A stretch of 64,000 nt of DNA. It comes from Desulfosporosinus metallidurans. Its GTDB lineage: Bacteria > Bacillota > Desulfitobacteriia > Desulfitobacteriales > Desulfitobacteriaceae. The stretch is taken from positions 56,953-120,952 of the forward strand of contig NZ_MLBF01000011.1 in assembly GCF_001936615.1 (NCBI RefSeq). Reading direction: 5' to 3'. The translations under genes were made by a program, and so were the position numbers. Positions 24,605-33,964 of the stretch are shown here, one piece after another; within the stretch, counting starts at the first letter, position 1, and each line of letters starts with the position of its first letter. The notes below the pieces were generated by a model. The model searched no databases, was not told the DNA's origin, and worked only from the letters and a program-made list of their open reading frames with translations.

Positions 24605-25981
24605 TCACTCAGTCCAAGTACAATGTTCCTCAACCTCTTCCCAAGTCATATAAATCCGAACAATATCTTCTTCAACAAGGTCACTACCCATCTGGACCTC
24701 GATAAACTCCAAATCCGTAACAGCACGCAAGCCGTGTTTAGCTCCAATCGGAATATTTAACACATCCCCTGGCTTAACACGGCAAACTACCCCGTTAAAT
24801 GCATAAAGTCCCTCACCGCTTATAATGGTCCAGACCTCACTCCGTTGATTGTGATATTGATAACTAAAATTCATGCCCGCCATTAAGCTAAGCCTCTTAG
24901 TCAAAACCTCATTGCCACCCTCAAACACCGTACGGTCTAAAACCCGATACCATCCCCATCGTCTCTCCTCGTACATCGGACGCAGGTTAAACTTACCCAC
25001 TAAGTCCTTAATCGACGGACTAGAGTCTTTATCCGTGACTAAGATTCCATCAGGACTTACAGCCACAACCGCATCAGAGATACCAAGAACCACGACCGGA
25101 ATGTCCAACTCGTTAATAACATGGGTATTGAGAGAATCTTCACTTAAGATTGCATTGCCTACCAGACCATTAGGCATTTCCTCCGTTAAGGTATTCCAGG
25201 TGCCTAAGTCCTTCCAATCCCCCTCGTATCTGAGAACAACAATATGCTCGGCTTTTTCCACCACTTCATAATCAAAACTAATTTTAGGTAATTTGGTATA
25301 TTGCTGCAGCAACTCTTCGTAGTCCGTCGGAAGACCTTTTTGGGTAAGTTGGGAAATAATATAATCAAGTTTAAAAGCAAATACGCCACAATTCCAGAGA
25401 GCCTGTTGCTGCATAAGTTCCTTAGCATCAGTTCCCTTGGGCTTTTCCCTAAAATAACTAACCCTAGAATAAAGTTGGGTTTCCTGGCTAGGTTCAGGCA
25501 CAATATAACCATACTTTTCCGAAGGAAACGTTGGAGATACTCCGATGAGTGCCAAATTAGCGTTGGACTCCTCTAGTACCTTCTCCAATTCTTTAATCTT
25601 ATTGAAAAAACCAACTTCGACATGGGGATCGACGGGTAAGACAACCACAGTCTCATCTAATCCCGTCTTTTCCACGGAATAAAGATAAGAAGCGGCCAAA
25701 GCAATCGCTGGAAAAGTATCCCTTCGCTCAGGTTCAACAATCATCGTTACATTTTGCCCTAATTGACGTTGAATCATATCGACTTGCGCTTTACTAGTGG
25801 CTACCAAAGAAGAATGAGCTAGATCCACCGATTCCAATTGCTCCCAAACCCGTTGTACCATGGAAACTGGTTCTCCTTGCTCATTTTGTAATACTTTAAG
25901 AAATTGTTTTGATCTTGCATCATTCGATAACGGCCACAGTCGTTTGCCAGAACCACCCGAAAGTAAGATTAGTTTCATCAT
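24605..25981 (-). CDS. manC: Mannose-1-phosphate guanylyltransferase / phosphomannose isomerase-type
   Basis: The ATG at 25981 follows AAGGGG by five bases. The 458-residue product has the nucleotidyltransferase domain with LSGGSGKRLWPLSN (residues about 5-18) and the sugar-binding motif FREKP. A C-terminal cupin domain follows (FSYQYHNQRSEVWTIISGEG, KPGDVLNIPIGAKHGLRAV), as in bifunctional ManC/AlgA/WbpW enzymes. It should supply GDP-mannose, the substrate of the Gmd encoded at 58078. It sits 16 bases after the upstream GT4 gene. The isomerase activity of the cupin domain is likely but not certain. Confidence 0.92.
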   Translation of the reverse strand: MMKLILLSGGSGKRLWPLSNDARSKQFLKVLQNEQGEPVSMVQRVWEQLESVDLAHSSLVATSKAQVDMIQRQLGQNVTMIVEPERRDTFPAIALAASYLYSVEKTGLDETVVVLPVDPHVEVGFFNKIKELEKVLEESNANLALIGVSPTFPSEKYGYIVPEPSQETQLYSRVSYFREKPKGTDAKELMQQQALWNCGVFAFKLDYIISQLTQKGLPTDYEELLQQYTKLPKISFDYEVVEKAEHIVVLRYEGDWKDLGTWNTLTEEMPNGLVGNAILSEDSLNTHVINELDIPVVVLGISDAVVAVSPDGILVTDKDSSPSIKDLVGKFNLRPMYEERRWGWYRVLDRTVFEGGNEVLTKRLSLMAGMNFSYQYHNQRSEVWTIISGEGLYAFNGVVCRVKPGDVLNIPIGAKHGLRAVTDLEFIEVQMGSDLVEEDIVRIYMTWEEVEEHCTWTE

Positions 25982-25997
25982 ATACACCCCTTAAAAT

Positions 25998-27158
25998 CTA
26001 TAGTGCTCCCAATTCCTCTAAGGCACTAATCAAAGACTTCTTAAAATTTTCCTTGCTAAATTCCCCTGCCTTACTCCTTAACAACGAGGGCTCAAAATAC
26101 CCTTGACCGCTCCCGCTCAATTCCTCAAAGCGTAAAATTCCGGCCATCATTCCCTCGACGGTCTGCTCATTAAATAATACACCTGTTACACCGTCTTCCA
26201 CAATATCAACCGCGCCGCCTTGACCATAAGCAATCACCGGACAACCGGACGCTAGGGCTTCAACCATAGTTAAGCCAAAATCCTCTTCTCCGGGAAAGAG
26301 AAAGGCCCGAGCCCGGGCTAAATAATCCACAACGACCTGTTCACTCTGGCGGCCCATAAACCTAATCGTTTTCCCTTTACCGCGATCCATGGCTTTCAAG
26401 CGTTTTTGCTCCTCACCATCACCAACCACAATTAAGCGACGTCCCAAACGATTACAGGCCTCGATTGCTAAGTCAACCCTTTTATACCCCACTAATCTAG
26501 AGACAACCAGATAAAACTCTTCCCTTGCACAATTAGACGTAAACCGGTCGATATCCACGGGTGGATAGACCACACGTGATTCACGCCTATAATGCTTTCG
26601 TATCCGCTCTTGAACTGCATGTGAAATAGCGATAAAGTGATCGACCCTATCCGCACTTAGTCGATCCCACAAACGAATCCTATGCATTAGCCAAACGACT
26701 AGCCAACGCTTTAGACCTATTAAGGATTTCATATACAAATGGTATGAATCCCAAGCGTAACGCATTGGTGTATAACAATAACAGACATGAATCGTCTTAG
26801 TCCCAGTTATTACTCCTTTCGCACAGGAGGAGGAACTACTGAGGACCAAATCATAATCACTAAGATCAAATTGTTCAAAGGCATAAGGCATTAAGGGCAA
26901 CAAGTTTTGATGTTTACGCATGAACTTGGGTAAACGTTGTAGGAAGGACGGGCGAACATCAGCCTCAGCCAGACTTGGCACAAGGTTAGCTGACTCAAAT
27001 AAGGAGGTATAGACAGGGGCATCCGGAAAAAGTTCCAAAAGGACACTCACTACTTGTTCCGAACCGCCCATATTGGTCAACCATTCGTGGACTATGGCAA
27101 CTTTTGGTTGGTATCCTTCACTTTTCATGTTCACAACTTCTTTTGCATTCTTAGTCAT
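25998..27158 (-). CDS. GT4-family glycosyltransferase (WbaZ-like)
   Basis: The ATG at 27158 follows GGGGGACAAG. This 386-residue cytoplasmic enzyme has the GT-B fold: the N-terminal half starts VAIVHEWLTNMGGSEQVV, and the C-terminal half carries GEEDFGLTMVEALASGCPVI, the GT4 donor-site E-x7-E motif. The subgroup includes WbaZ-type mannosyl and rhamnosyl transferases. It lies directly upstream of manC, which fits use of GDP-mannose or GDP-rhamnose. A decayed N-terminal fragment of a close relative lies at 27556-27660. Confidence 0.88.
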   Translation of the reverse strand: MTKNAKEVVNMKSEGYQPKVAIVHEWLTNMGGSEQVVSVLLELFPDAPVYTSLFESANLVPSLAEADVRPSFLQRLPKFMRKHQNLLPLMPYAFEQFDLSDYDLVLSSSSSCAKGVITGTKTIHVCYCYTPMRYAWDSYHLYMKSLIGLKRWLVVWLMHRIRLWDRLSADRVDHFIAISHAVQERIRKHYRRESRVVYPPVDIDRFTSNCAREEFYLVVSRLVGYKRVDLAIEACNRLGRRLIVVGDGEEQKRLKAMDRGKGKTIRFMGRQSEQVVVDYLARARAFLFPGEEDFGLTMVEALASGCPVIAYGQGGAVDIVEDGVTGVLFNEQTVEGMMAGILRFEELSGSGQGYFEPSLLRSKAGEFSKENFKKSLISALEELGAL

Positions 27159-27207
27159 CTTGTCCCCCAGTTACCGGTTCTTTTAAACCAGACTTCACCC
27201 ATGGTTT

Positions 27208-27327
27208 TTATCCTAAACTCTGAACAAGCACACCGAAATCTTTAATGGTCGAAGCGCCGCCAGCTTGATTCAGTTCAAATAATATCTTGCGCACTGGGGC
27301 ATCGAAAAAAACTGACTTAATATACAT
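27208..27327 (-). CDS. Small ORF, 39 aa, possible gene fragment
   Basis: GGAG lies eight bases before an ATG at 27327, and the frame runs 39 codons to TAA. It contains FFDAPVRKILFELNQAGGAS and ends IKDFGVLVQSLG. No family is recognised. It sits between the intact GT4 gene and transposase/glycosyltransferase debris, so it may be the tail of a lost gene rather than a real small protein. Confidence 0.3.
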   Translation of the reverse strand: MYIKSVFFDAPVRKILFELNQAGGASTIKDFGVLVQSLG

Positions 27328-27435
27328 ATAACGCGCTCCTATAATATAGTGCCTGATGATGACTATAGATGGATACACTCTATTTTCAGATCACGAACAT
27401 AAAATATCAACGAAGAAGTCTTTGGTCCAAATCAG

Positions 27436-27543
27436 GAGAGTTGTAACGTCCTGCGTATTACCTTCATGCACATTCCAGTAGAAAGGAGAACGTTGCGGTG
27501 TAACCATTAAGGCGATAACGATTTGCTGAAGGTCGGGGTGATC
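27436..27543 (-). pseudogene. Fragment of IS1634-type transposase
   Basis: About 36 codons encode DHPDLQQIVIALMVTPQRSP and FYWNVHEGNTQDVTTL. This matches, with few changes, the segment RPDLEQIVIALMVTPQGSP and FYWKVLEGNTQDITTL of the intact transposase at 32203. Nothing before or after it matches, so it is an internal scrap of a second, diverged copy. Confidence 0.85.
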
Positions 27544-27555
27544 TGCTAGCTTATT

Positions 27556-27660
27556 TATATAATGCAACATACGACGATGCTTCTGAAACAACTCTCTCAA
27601 AATGCTGAGTACCCGCAATGCGCCCCCCATAGTGGTGAGCCAATCGTGGATGAAGCATTC
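27556..27660 (-). pseudogene. N-terminal remnant of a WbaZ-like glycosyltransferase
   Basis: The frame reads FIHDWLTTMGGALRVLSILR then ELFQKHRRMLHYI. This aligns with the start of the intact GT4 enzyme at 27158 (VHEWLTNMGGSEQVVSVLLE). It runs directly into the transposase scrap at 27543, so an insertion or deletion removed the rest of the gene. The original start is not recoverable. Confidence 0.7.
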
Positions 27661-27697
27661 ATGGTTATGATAAACCTGACTTCGACATTGTTATCCA

Positions 27698-29407
27698 TTA
27701 TTCAACTAATTGTACCTTTACTTGTTCCTCTACATAAGAGCTCTTACTCAAATCGTCGAACCAAAATACGCCTTCCTGAACCAGAGTAATTCTTAGGATG
27801 TACTCTCCCTGAACCTCAGGACTCAGGATAGTTATAGCATATGTTCCAGCACAACGAGCGGCTACCGGTTGTATCAACCGCGAACGTTCCCCGTCAAATA
27901 CAGCAACTTCGCCATTTTGAGCGTTGATCCAATGATATGAGAGATGCACCGGATAGGGAGGGTAGCTAGCTAAGACATATTCTGATTGATTTATCACTGA
28001 CACTTGACAGTCAAATTGCTGGTTACAGCGAACTTCTGGCAGAAAATCTGACACCGATAACATAATACCAGATGCAACTTCGGCCGGTAAAGGTTCAGAT
28101 AAAGCTTCGCTTTCAACTGTCTGCTTCGGATACAACCGTATTATTCCTTGCGCAAAAGCCCCATTAAACCCACTCACTCTAAACTCACAAGCCCGTTCCT
28201 TCCAGTGATAGCATTTCTCCCAATGAGCTTCTCCTGTATGCAAAGCAACTACTAATCGATAAACCCCTTCACAGAGATCCATCCTCAGATCGAATCTGAC
28301 GCAGATCGTTTGTCCCTCAGAAACTAATATAGTTTCCCTTAAGTGATAGCTATTTGTGCCGTATACCATCTGCCCAAATTCATCTTCAATACATAATCCT
28401 ACCGTTAGGTTCTCCTCCACGATTTTAGACTTGACAAACACTCTGATAACCGCTTTCTCCCCAGATTTCATGATTGAGGAACCCGAATCCAATCCACTAA
28501 TGTCGACCGATAGAATTTCAATCTCTCTAGACCCAAATTCCCGGTTTTTTACATCGGTTGAAGAAGATGTATCTTGGAGCTCTGATTCCCGCTGTATGTT
28601 TACCTCAAAAGCTTGTTCGTTGTCTCTATCATTTATATCTATTGATTGTATAGAACTCGAACGGAACTCTTCAGCATTACGGCGCACACACTCCCGCAGT
28701 AGTTCCCGCTTCTTCGCTTCGTAAAGTTCTAGTCCGTAGGAATAAAGTTCCATATCTAAGCTGGAAAACTCCATGATTTTTTTGATCAAATTTTCATCGA
28801 TTTTTTTTAATTCTGGTCGCCCTATTGAAATATTTTCTCTAGGAATTTCAGCAGTCGGTAACCACTGACAATCTAAACATAGCAGATCTATTGAATCAGC
28901 AAAGTATTCTGTAATCCCCACAAAATCCATCTTTAAAAGGTTCTCCTTAGCCAAGGCTATCCGTTCATTAGGCAGAAGTTTTGTCCAAAACGATCCAGTC
29001 ATAAACCTAGTCTGAATGTTACGTATATCTTCAAAGTCTTCCGTTTCGCAAATGGCTGCTAAGAATGAATCAAAATCTTTTGTCTTAGCCAGCCTCACTG
29101 TTGGATCACCCATATCCATCCTAGATTGATTAAAGTAATACATGGACACAAATCTATCCACCGGGTGTCTTAAAAAAACAATGCGATATCGTTCCTGTTC
29201 AAAATCTGTTTGCATTTGTTCAAACGTAAGGTGCCCACCTACCAAAGAAAAATCTTTAATTGCTTCAGCCCGCCTCTTGCCGATATTTACATCTAGATAT
29301 GGCACCTCGAACACATTACTCTCGCCTAAAGCAGTTCTAAACAAAGTAAATAACGACGTTCCCGCCGTCTTCGGTATGTGTAGGAAGAAGTATTTATTAA
29401 TAATCAT
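27698..29407 (-). CDS. PAPS-type sulfotransferase fused to Wzt_C-like and Ig-like domains
   Basis: I choose the ATG at 29407, preceded by GGTGGAAAG; the TTG at 29476 has no ribosome site. The 569-residue product has three parts. Residues 1-230 are a sulfotransferase: the 5'-phosphosulfate loop HIPKTAGTSLF is at residues 10-20, the 3'-phosphate motif FLRHPVDRFVSMYYF is near residue 80, and TRFMTG lies near residue 130. Residues about 300-425 resemble the Wzt C-terminal carbohydrate-binding domain (FGQMVYGTNSYHLR, LCEGVYRLVVALHTGEAHWE). Residues about 455-568 are an Ig-like domain that is also found in the 168-aa protein at 49308 (PVHLSYHW, LVQEGVFWFDD). PAPS would come from CysC encoded 3 kb downstream. 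I infer sulfation of the exported glycan; I know of no described protein with this architecture. Confidence 0.82.
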   Translation of the reverse strand: MIINKYFFLHIPKTAGTSLFTLFRTALGESNVFEVPYLDVNIGKRRAEAIKDFSLVGGHLTFEQMQTDFEQERYRIVFLRHPVDRFVSMYYFNQSRMDMGDPTVRLAKTKDFDSFLAAICETEDFEDIRNIQTRFMTGSFWTKLLPNERIALAKENLLKMDFVGITEYFADSIDLLCLDCQWLPTAEIPRENISIGRPELKKIDENLIKKIMEFSSLDMELYSYGLELYEAKKRELLRECVRRNAEEFRSSSIQSIDINDRDNEQAFEVNIQRESELQDTSSSTDVKNREFGSREIEILSVDISGLDSGSSIMKSGEKAVIRVFVKSKIVEENLTVGLCIEDEFGQMVYGTNSYHLRETILVSEGQTICVRFDLRMDLCEGVYRLVVALHTGEAHWEKCYHWKERACEFRVSGFNGAFAQGIIRLYPKQTVESEALSEPLPAEVASGIMLSVSDFLPEVRCNQQFDCQVSVINQSEYVLASYPPYPVHLSYHWINAQNGEVAVFDGERSRLIQPVAARCAGTYAITILSPEVQGEYILRITLVQEGVFWFDDLSKSSYVEEQVKVQLVE

Positions 29408-29562
29408 TTCTTTCCACCATTCTCGATCTAAAGTTATCACTCCAACTAATTTATCAGGTGGGGTTGCACGTGGCAACTAGGATAAGTTCCCCGTTGTTTT
29501 GTTAGGTTGTTTGTCCACTGCTATGTTCATCCTCGTTACTACCACTAATAAACAACCTGAGC

Positions 29563-29860
29563 TCGGTGGTTAATTGTTTTTATCCTGGTTTCCCGTACTC
29601 TTTTTCCCCTCGCACAAAGCTTCATTGGCTCAGCTATCATCTTTGAGTCGAGGCGTTTTCGAAAATGGACCATGCTGGATGAATCAAACGGAAGGGTGAT
29701 TTGAAATCCCTCCAGTACGAAGAAGTATTGCAAATAGGGATTTTCCATGATTTGTTGTACGGTTTCTTCGCCAGAAAAGCCCTACTTTTCCTTAATGATG
29801 AAGGCACCCAATGCGATTCGAACCAGTTTGGCTACGGGTTCGTACCAACAGCATGCTGTC
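29563..29860 (-). pseudogene. N-terminal remnant of a DUF772-type transposase
   Basis: Minus-strand frames encode VAKLVRIALGAFIIKEK, an in-frame stop, then GFSGEETVQQIMENPYLQYF and PFDSSSMVHFRKRLD. This is the N-terminal DUF772 region of IS5/IS1182-type transposases. The catalytic DDE part is missing. It is a truncated, stop-containing relic. Confidence 0.75.
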
Positions 29861-30089
29861 GATGGGCATCTTGGGAACAAGGGAGATCGGTTCAGCAGCT
29901 ATGAGTTTATTCAAACGGTTCGAGAATCAAGCAAAAAATTGAGGCAATTTAATCTGTAATCGGTTGAACGGTTCCCTTTGATCACCGTTCAGCGCGGGTT
30001 CCAGGATTTTCTTCGTGTCAGCCACAATTCCTCCGTCGACGGAATTGGGTCGGTTGCGCCTTGCTAAGCTCAAGGAGCACATGCGGTTT

Positions 30090-30441
30090 GAAATAGCCGC
30101 CTTAGAGCATTGCTGCTCGTCATGACCAAACAGTTTCAACGATTAGTGAACTCAACGAACGAAGTCTCGGACAAGTCAGCTTTTATTCTGGATGATACGA
30201 TTCACGCTAAGACAGGTCGAAGAATTGAACAGATGACCAAGGTATTCCTTTAGGCCTCACCCCCACAAGTGGAAAAGCCACTAAAGAAGGCTCGACACTG
30301 CAAAGAACGGTTTTTAAAAGCCGCGGATCCCCAAATCTGCTGGGGCGAAGCCACGTTAGCAAAATCACGAGTGGTCTTAATATGTTAAAAAGGGCTTTAA
30401 AACAGGGATTTCGGGCTAAATATGTCCTTGTTGACAGATGG
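30090..30441 (+). pseudogene. Degenerate IS4-type transposase fragment
   Basis: Plus-strand frames encode MTKQFQRLVNSTNEVSDKSA, FILDDTIHAKTGRRIEQMTK, then stops and shifts, and later LKRALKQGFRAKYVLVDRW. These match the DDE core of IS4-type transposases (first Asp in ILDD, second in VLVD). At least two frame breaks are present, so it is inactive. Confidence 0.75.
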
Positions 30442-30801
30442 TAACATGTGTAGCTCTCCCTACCTCGGAGTACTATCAGTCAGTAAGACTTCCGACAGAC
30501 CATCGGATTATCCTTGCTTTGTCAGCTTGTCAAACCCTATCCTTTTACGGAAGCCTACCTAATAAAGCCTAACCAGCAGTCAAGTACCGAGTCTTGCGTG
30601 GTGCATGGAATAACCATGATTTTGGAGCACGTTTTCAATTTCTTTGATAGGTTTCCGCATGATAACATCTCATTTTTGGTTGATTTGGATTGACATCTTA
30701 TTATACCAAAAACGTAGGGTTCATGCGGATTTTTGCAGTTTTTTTCTCTTTTTTAGGCTGAAAATCTGGCTGTTTTATGGGTGCAAAACTTCAATAATTA
30801 A
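30442..30801. other. No gene seen
   Basis: This 360-base stretch lies between the IS4-type relic and the split epimerase gene. It has short frames without recognisable products. A T-rich run near 30735-30755 and loose inverted repeats may be insertion sequence end debris. I see nothing functional. Confidence 0.4.
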
Positions 30802-31945
30802 TTAGCATTTAGACAATATATGACTACGAAATGCAGGATATATAGAATTAATAATTCCCCTTATTCCTTCAGTAAAGTTTACAGAAGGTGAAAAACCTAC
30901 ATCAACTTTCAAAGCATCAATATCAGCACGCAAATACATCACTTGATTTTCGCTATACGGAATTGCTCCTAATTCGACTTTGGAATTTCCATCTATTAAA
31001 TCCCTAATTTCGTAAATATATTCACATAAGGGCCTTGCTTCCCCGCTTCCTAGACAATATACCTTTCCATCATGTCCTTTTTCACCCAAAAGATACATAG
31101 CGTTAGCAGCATCTCCGCTATATAAATAGTCCCACATTTGCTCGCCTTTTGTAAACCTAGGAACTTCTCCATTAATGAGCTTAATAATTGTTGACATTAC
31201 CATTGTTTTTTCTCCATCATACGGACCATATACGCTTAGTATTCTGGTCCAAATATGTTTCATACCTAATTGGTAACACAACTATTAACAACAACATTTT
31301 ATGTGAAGTTATGAAGACGTTCAAGCTTAAAACACTTTGCCGCCAAGTTAGCTTTCAAAAAGAGGCGGGCTACAGTACTTCAGAAATCCTCACGCTTATG
31401 TTGATGTTACCCCTAATGTTACTGAAAAGTGTCCATGCTTTATACAAAAGCGAATGTCAAAAGGTTAACACTATGAAAAAATGCCGTTAGAATCGACTCA
31501 TTTGTCCTGCACATAGTTTTGCAATTCCATAGCCATTTTCAGGAAACACGGGAGTTAAAGGAGTAAGAGTCCCTTCTACACGTCCATATTCAGCTTGAGA
31601 TCCGGCTCCTATAAATGTATGGCAACCAAGCTTCTTTGCTAATTGAACAGCATCTAGCGTGTACTGGACATTTTTGTTCTGCAAGTACATATCATTTCTT
31701 GGATCGCCAAACGTGCCCTCCCAAGCGAAGTGATAGAATACATCATACTGGCTATTATTGGAATAGGTCGCTAGGTCCGATAAACTACATTCTACAACTC
31801 TAATATATTCAGACATGGGGATTCTCGCTATTCGATTAGATCCCTTTCTACATATAGCGAGAACCTCTATCTTTTCTTCTATGCATTTATTAATCAGGGC
31901 TATTCCTATAGCCCCGGTCGGACCATTAATGACTACACGCTTCAT
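30802..31945 (-). pseudogene. NAD-dependent epimerase/dehydratase split by an insertion
   Basis: The N-terminal half (31945-31487) has the Rossmann motif GPTGAIGIALI, then FIGAGSQAEYG and the active-site YGIAK, and ends at AGQMSR. The C-terminal half (31281-30802) resumes at LCYQLGMKHIWTRILSVYGP and contains WDYLYSGDAANAM. Without the 0.2-kb insert the protein would be about 310 residues of the short-chain nucleotide-sugar reductase/epimerase kind found in CDP-sugar loci. Both halves are otherwise intact, so the break looks recent. The enzyme probably acted on the CDP-sugar made by RfbF/G/H. Confidence 0.85.
31283..31490 (+). pseudogene. N-terminal fragment of an IS4-type transposase inside the epimerase gene
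   Basis: The insert encodes, on the plus strand, ILCEVMKTFKLKTLCRQVSF then YSTSEILTLMLMLPLMLL and ALYKSECQKVNTMKK. This is the N-terminal region of IS4-type transposases. Only about 65 codons are present. It lacks the DDE part, so it is a remnant and not a complete element. No clear target duplication was found at its edges. Confidence 0.75.
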
Positions 31946-31963
31946 ATTTGTTTATCTCCTAGT

Positions 31964-32094
31964 TTATAATCCTACGTTCAAGCACTGATAAAGCGCATCT
32001 AGTGCTTTCACAATTTCTTCTTTCTTTAACCTAAGTTTGGCGACATATTTTTCCAAGCCCTTATATATCAAGGCTTCCAGGGCACTATCTCCAA
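31964..32094 (-). pseudogene. Orphan C-terminal fragment upstream of the epimerase
   Basis: The frame reads ALEALIYKGLEKYVAKLRLK then EEIVKALDALYQCLNVGL and stops 19 bases before the epimerase ATG, which has its own GGAG site. The frame runs into the left end of the IS element. Across the element, the other flank continues in frame (QGFEAYINS), without a start codon. It is the tail of a gene lost or interrupted by the element; the family is not recognised. Confidence 0.45.
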
Positions 32095-32096
32095 TA

Positions 32097-33964
32097 TTGT
32101 AGTCCTAAATTAACGGATAAAATGAACCAATAATTCTATGAATTTAGCGTGCTATATGGTATACTTATTGTAGTCCTAACTAATTTGAATTGGAGGGCTA
32201 CAATGTTTCTGAAAAAAGTTACCATTAAGCAAGAAGGTAAAACCTATAATTACTATAAAATCGTTGCTTCTTACAGGGATAAAGACGGGAAACCCAAGCA
32301 CCGCCTCATTCAGAACCTTGGTGTCTTGTCTGAAACTGATGCCGAGCGAATGAAATTAATCCTTAAAGCTCAACAGGATTCCGAACTGGTTTTAGCTAAA
32401 AGTTCCGATATTGTAGTCACAAAGCATTGGCTATTTCTTCCCATCATTTTGTTGCATTCCCTTTGGGAAACCTTTCAGTTACATCACTTTTTCCGAGATA
32501 GCTTATTGGTAGAGGCTATGGTACTCAATCGCTGTATTGAGCCACTCAGTAAAATCCACGTTGTTGAATGGATGCAGAGTACCGTGCTACCAGCAGTGTT
32601 TGGGTCTCCTAACTTACCTGATGATTACGCCGTATACCGAGAATTAGATTCCATTAACAAACAGGAAAACGCTTTACAAACCCATCTCTATACTCAGCTT
32701 CAGCGGCTTGATCCTACTGTTGGGGAAGGATTTTTCTATGACATTACTTCTACGTATATGGAAGGTAGCCAATGTGTGATTGCTAAACTGGGGTATTCCC
32801 GTGACCATCGACCCGACTTGGAGCAAATCGTCATTGCTCTTATGGTTACCCCACAGGGTTCACCGTTTTACTGGAAAGTACTTGAAGGAAATACTCAGGA
32901 CATCACCACCTTACCCAGTGTCGTTAACGATCTTAAACAGCGATTCGGTTTAAAAACGTGTCATCTTGTGTTTGATCGTGGGATGGTATCTAGTGATCAT
33001 CTAGATTTACTTGAAACAAAGGGACTTACCTATCTGTCTGCTATGGATAAAGATGAAATGGCCTGCCATTCGTTATTTCAGGCGTTTGTACCAGAACCTG
33101 CCTCAAAAGTGGATTATGAACAGATCCTAGCTCTTCATGAATTCTTACCAACCGACGATAATCAGTTCTTTTATACCCGAGAAGGACGAATTGGAAAACG
33201 ACGATTTATCTTCTCATTTGACGTTACCCGTTTTTTTGAAGATATTGCTACCCGAGAAAGACGAATTACTAAAACCATGACTTGGATTGCCGAACAAAAC
33301 GCAAAATTGGCTGTAGCTAAGAAATCTCGACAAAAGGAAGCTGTCGAGCGTGAAGTTCAAAAAATAATCTCCCAGCGAAAACTCAAGTCATTAATGAAGG
33401 TAACTGTTACGCCTATCGAGGTAAAAGTACCTAAAAAAGACGGCTCGATACGGATAGCTCATTCTTTCCAATTATCTGCGATGATTGATAAGACTGGGGA
33501 AACGAAAATGAGACGATTGGATGGTATGACTTGCTTCATTACTAATGATGTGACGATTCCTCAAACTGAAATTATTCAGAGATACCGAGAAAAGAATAAA
33601 ATAGAAGAGGCATTTCGGGAAATGAAGTCTCAGTTAGCTCTGAGGCCGATTCATTTAACGCGTCCCGAGCGAGTCAAGGCTCATGTCACTGTTTGCATTT
33701 TGGCCTACCTATTGGTAAATACGATGGAGGTTATGCTTAAGAGGACTGGTAATTCAATATCCCCAATAGACGTTTTGAAACAAGTGAAAAGTTGCCAGTT
33801 AAATCAGGTAGGCATCAAAGGCTCATCTGGTTATTCACTCACAGTAACAGAAATGACGGAGGAACAAATAGAATGGACAAAACTCTTCAACTGTGAAAAC
33901 TTATTGAAACCTAAGGTATTAAAACAGATAACAAAATCCTTGGAAAATACGTTGTAGTGACAAA
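32097..33964 (+). mobile_element. IS1634-type insertion sequence
   Basis: The element contains one intact transposase gene. The ends are approximate. The left end is put at TTGTAGTCCTAAATTAACG and the right end, read inward, at TTTGTCACTACAACG, which are only loosely similar. AATA flanks both proposed ends (32093-32096 and 33965-33968) and may be a short target duplication. The motif ATTGTAGTCCTAA is repeated directly at 32096 and 32168 in front of the transposase. Confidence 0.6.
32203..33957 (+). CDS. IS1634-family (IS4 superfamily) transposase
   Basis: The ATG at 32203 follows GGAGGGCTACA; a start at 32149 has no ribosome site. The 584-residue protein opens with KVTIKQEGKTYNYYKIVASY, typical of the family. 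The DDE core has Asp in YDITSTYMEG, Asp in LVFDRGMVS and Glu in the YREK-like RYREKNKIEEAFREMKSQ, followed by VKAHVTVCILAYLL. No frame breaks are seen, so it may be active. It is the only plus-strand gene inside the minus-strand glycan locus. Confidence 0.92.
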   Translation: MFLKKVTIKQEGKTYNYYKIVASYRDKDGKPKHRLIQNLGVLSETDAERMKLILKAQQDSELVLAKSSDIVVTKHWLFLPIILLHSLWETFQLHHFFRDSLLVEAMVLNRCIEPLSKIHVVEWMQSTVLPAVFGSPNLPDDYAVYRELDSINKQENALQTHLYTQLQRLDPTVGEGFFYDITSTYMEGSQCVIAKLGYSRDHRPDLEQIVIALMVTPQGSPFYWKVLEGNTQDITTLPSVVNDLKQRFGLKTCHLVFDRGMVSSDHLDLLETKGLTYLSAMDKDEMACHSLFQAFVPEPASKVDYEQILALHEFLPTDDNQFFYTREGRIGKRRFIFSFDVTRFFEDIATRERRITKTMTWIAEQNAKLAVAKKSRQKEAVEREVQKIISQRKLKSLMKVTVTPIEVKVPKKDGSIRIAHSFQLSAMIDKTGETKMRRLDGMTCFITNDVTIPQTEIIQRYREKNKIEEAFREMKSQLALRPIHLTRPERVKAHVTVCILAYLLVNTMEVMLKRTGNSISPIDVLKQVKSCQLNQVGIKGSSGYSLTVTEMTEEQIEWTKLFNCENLLKPKVLKQITKSLENTL

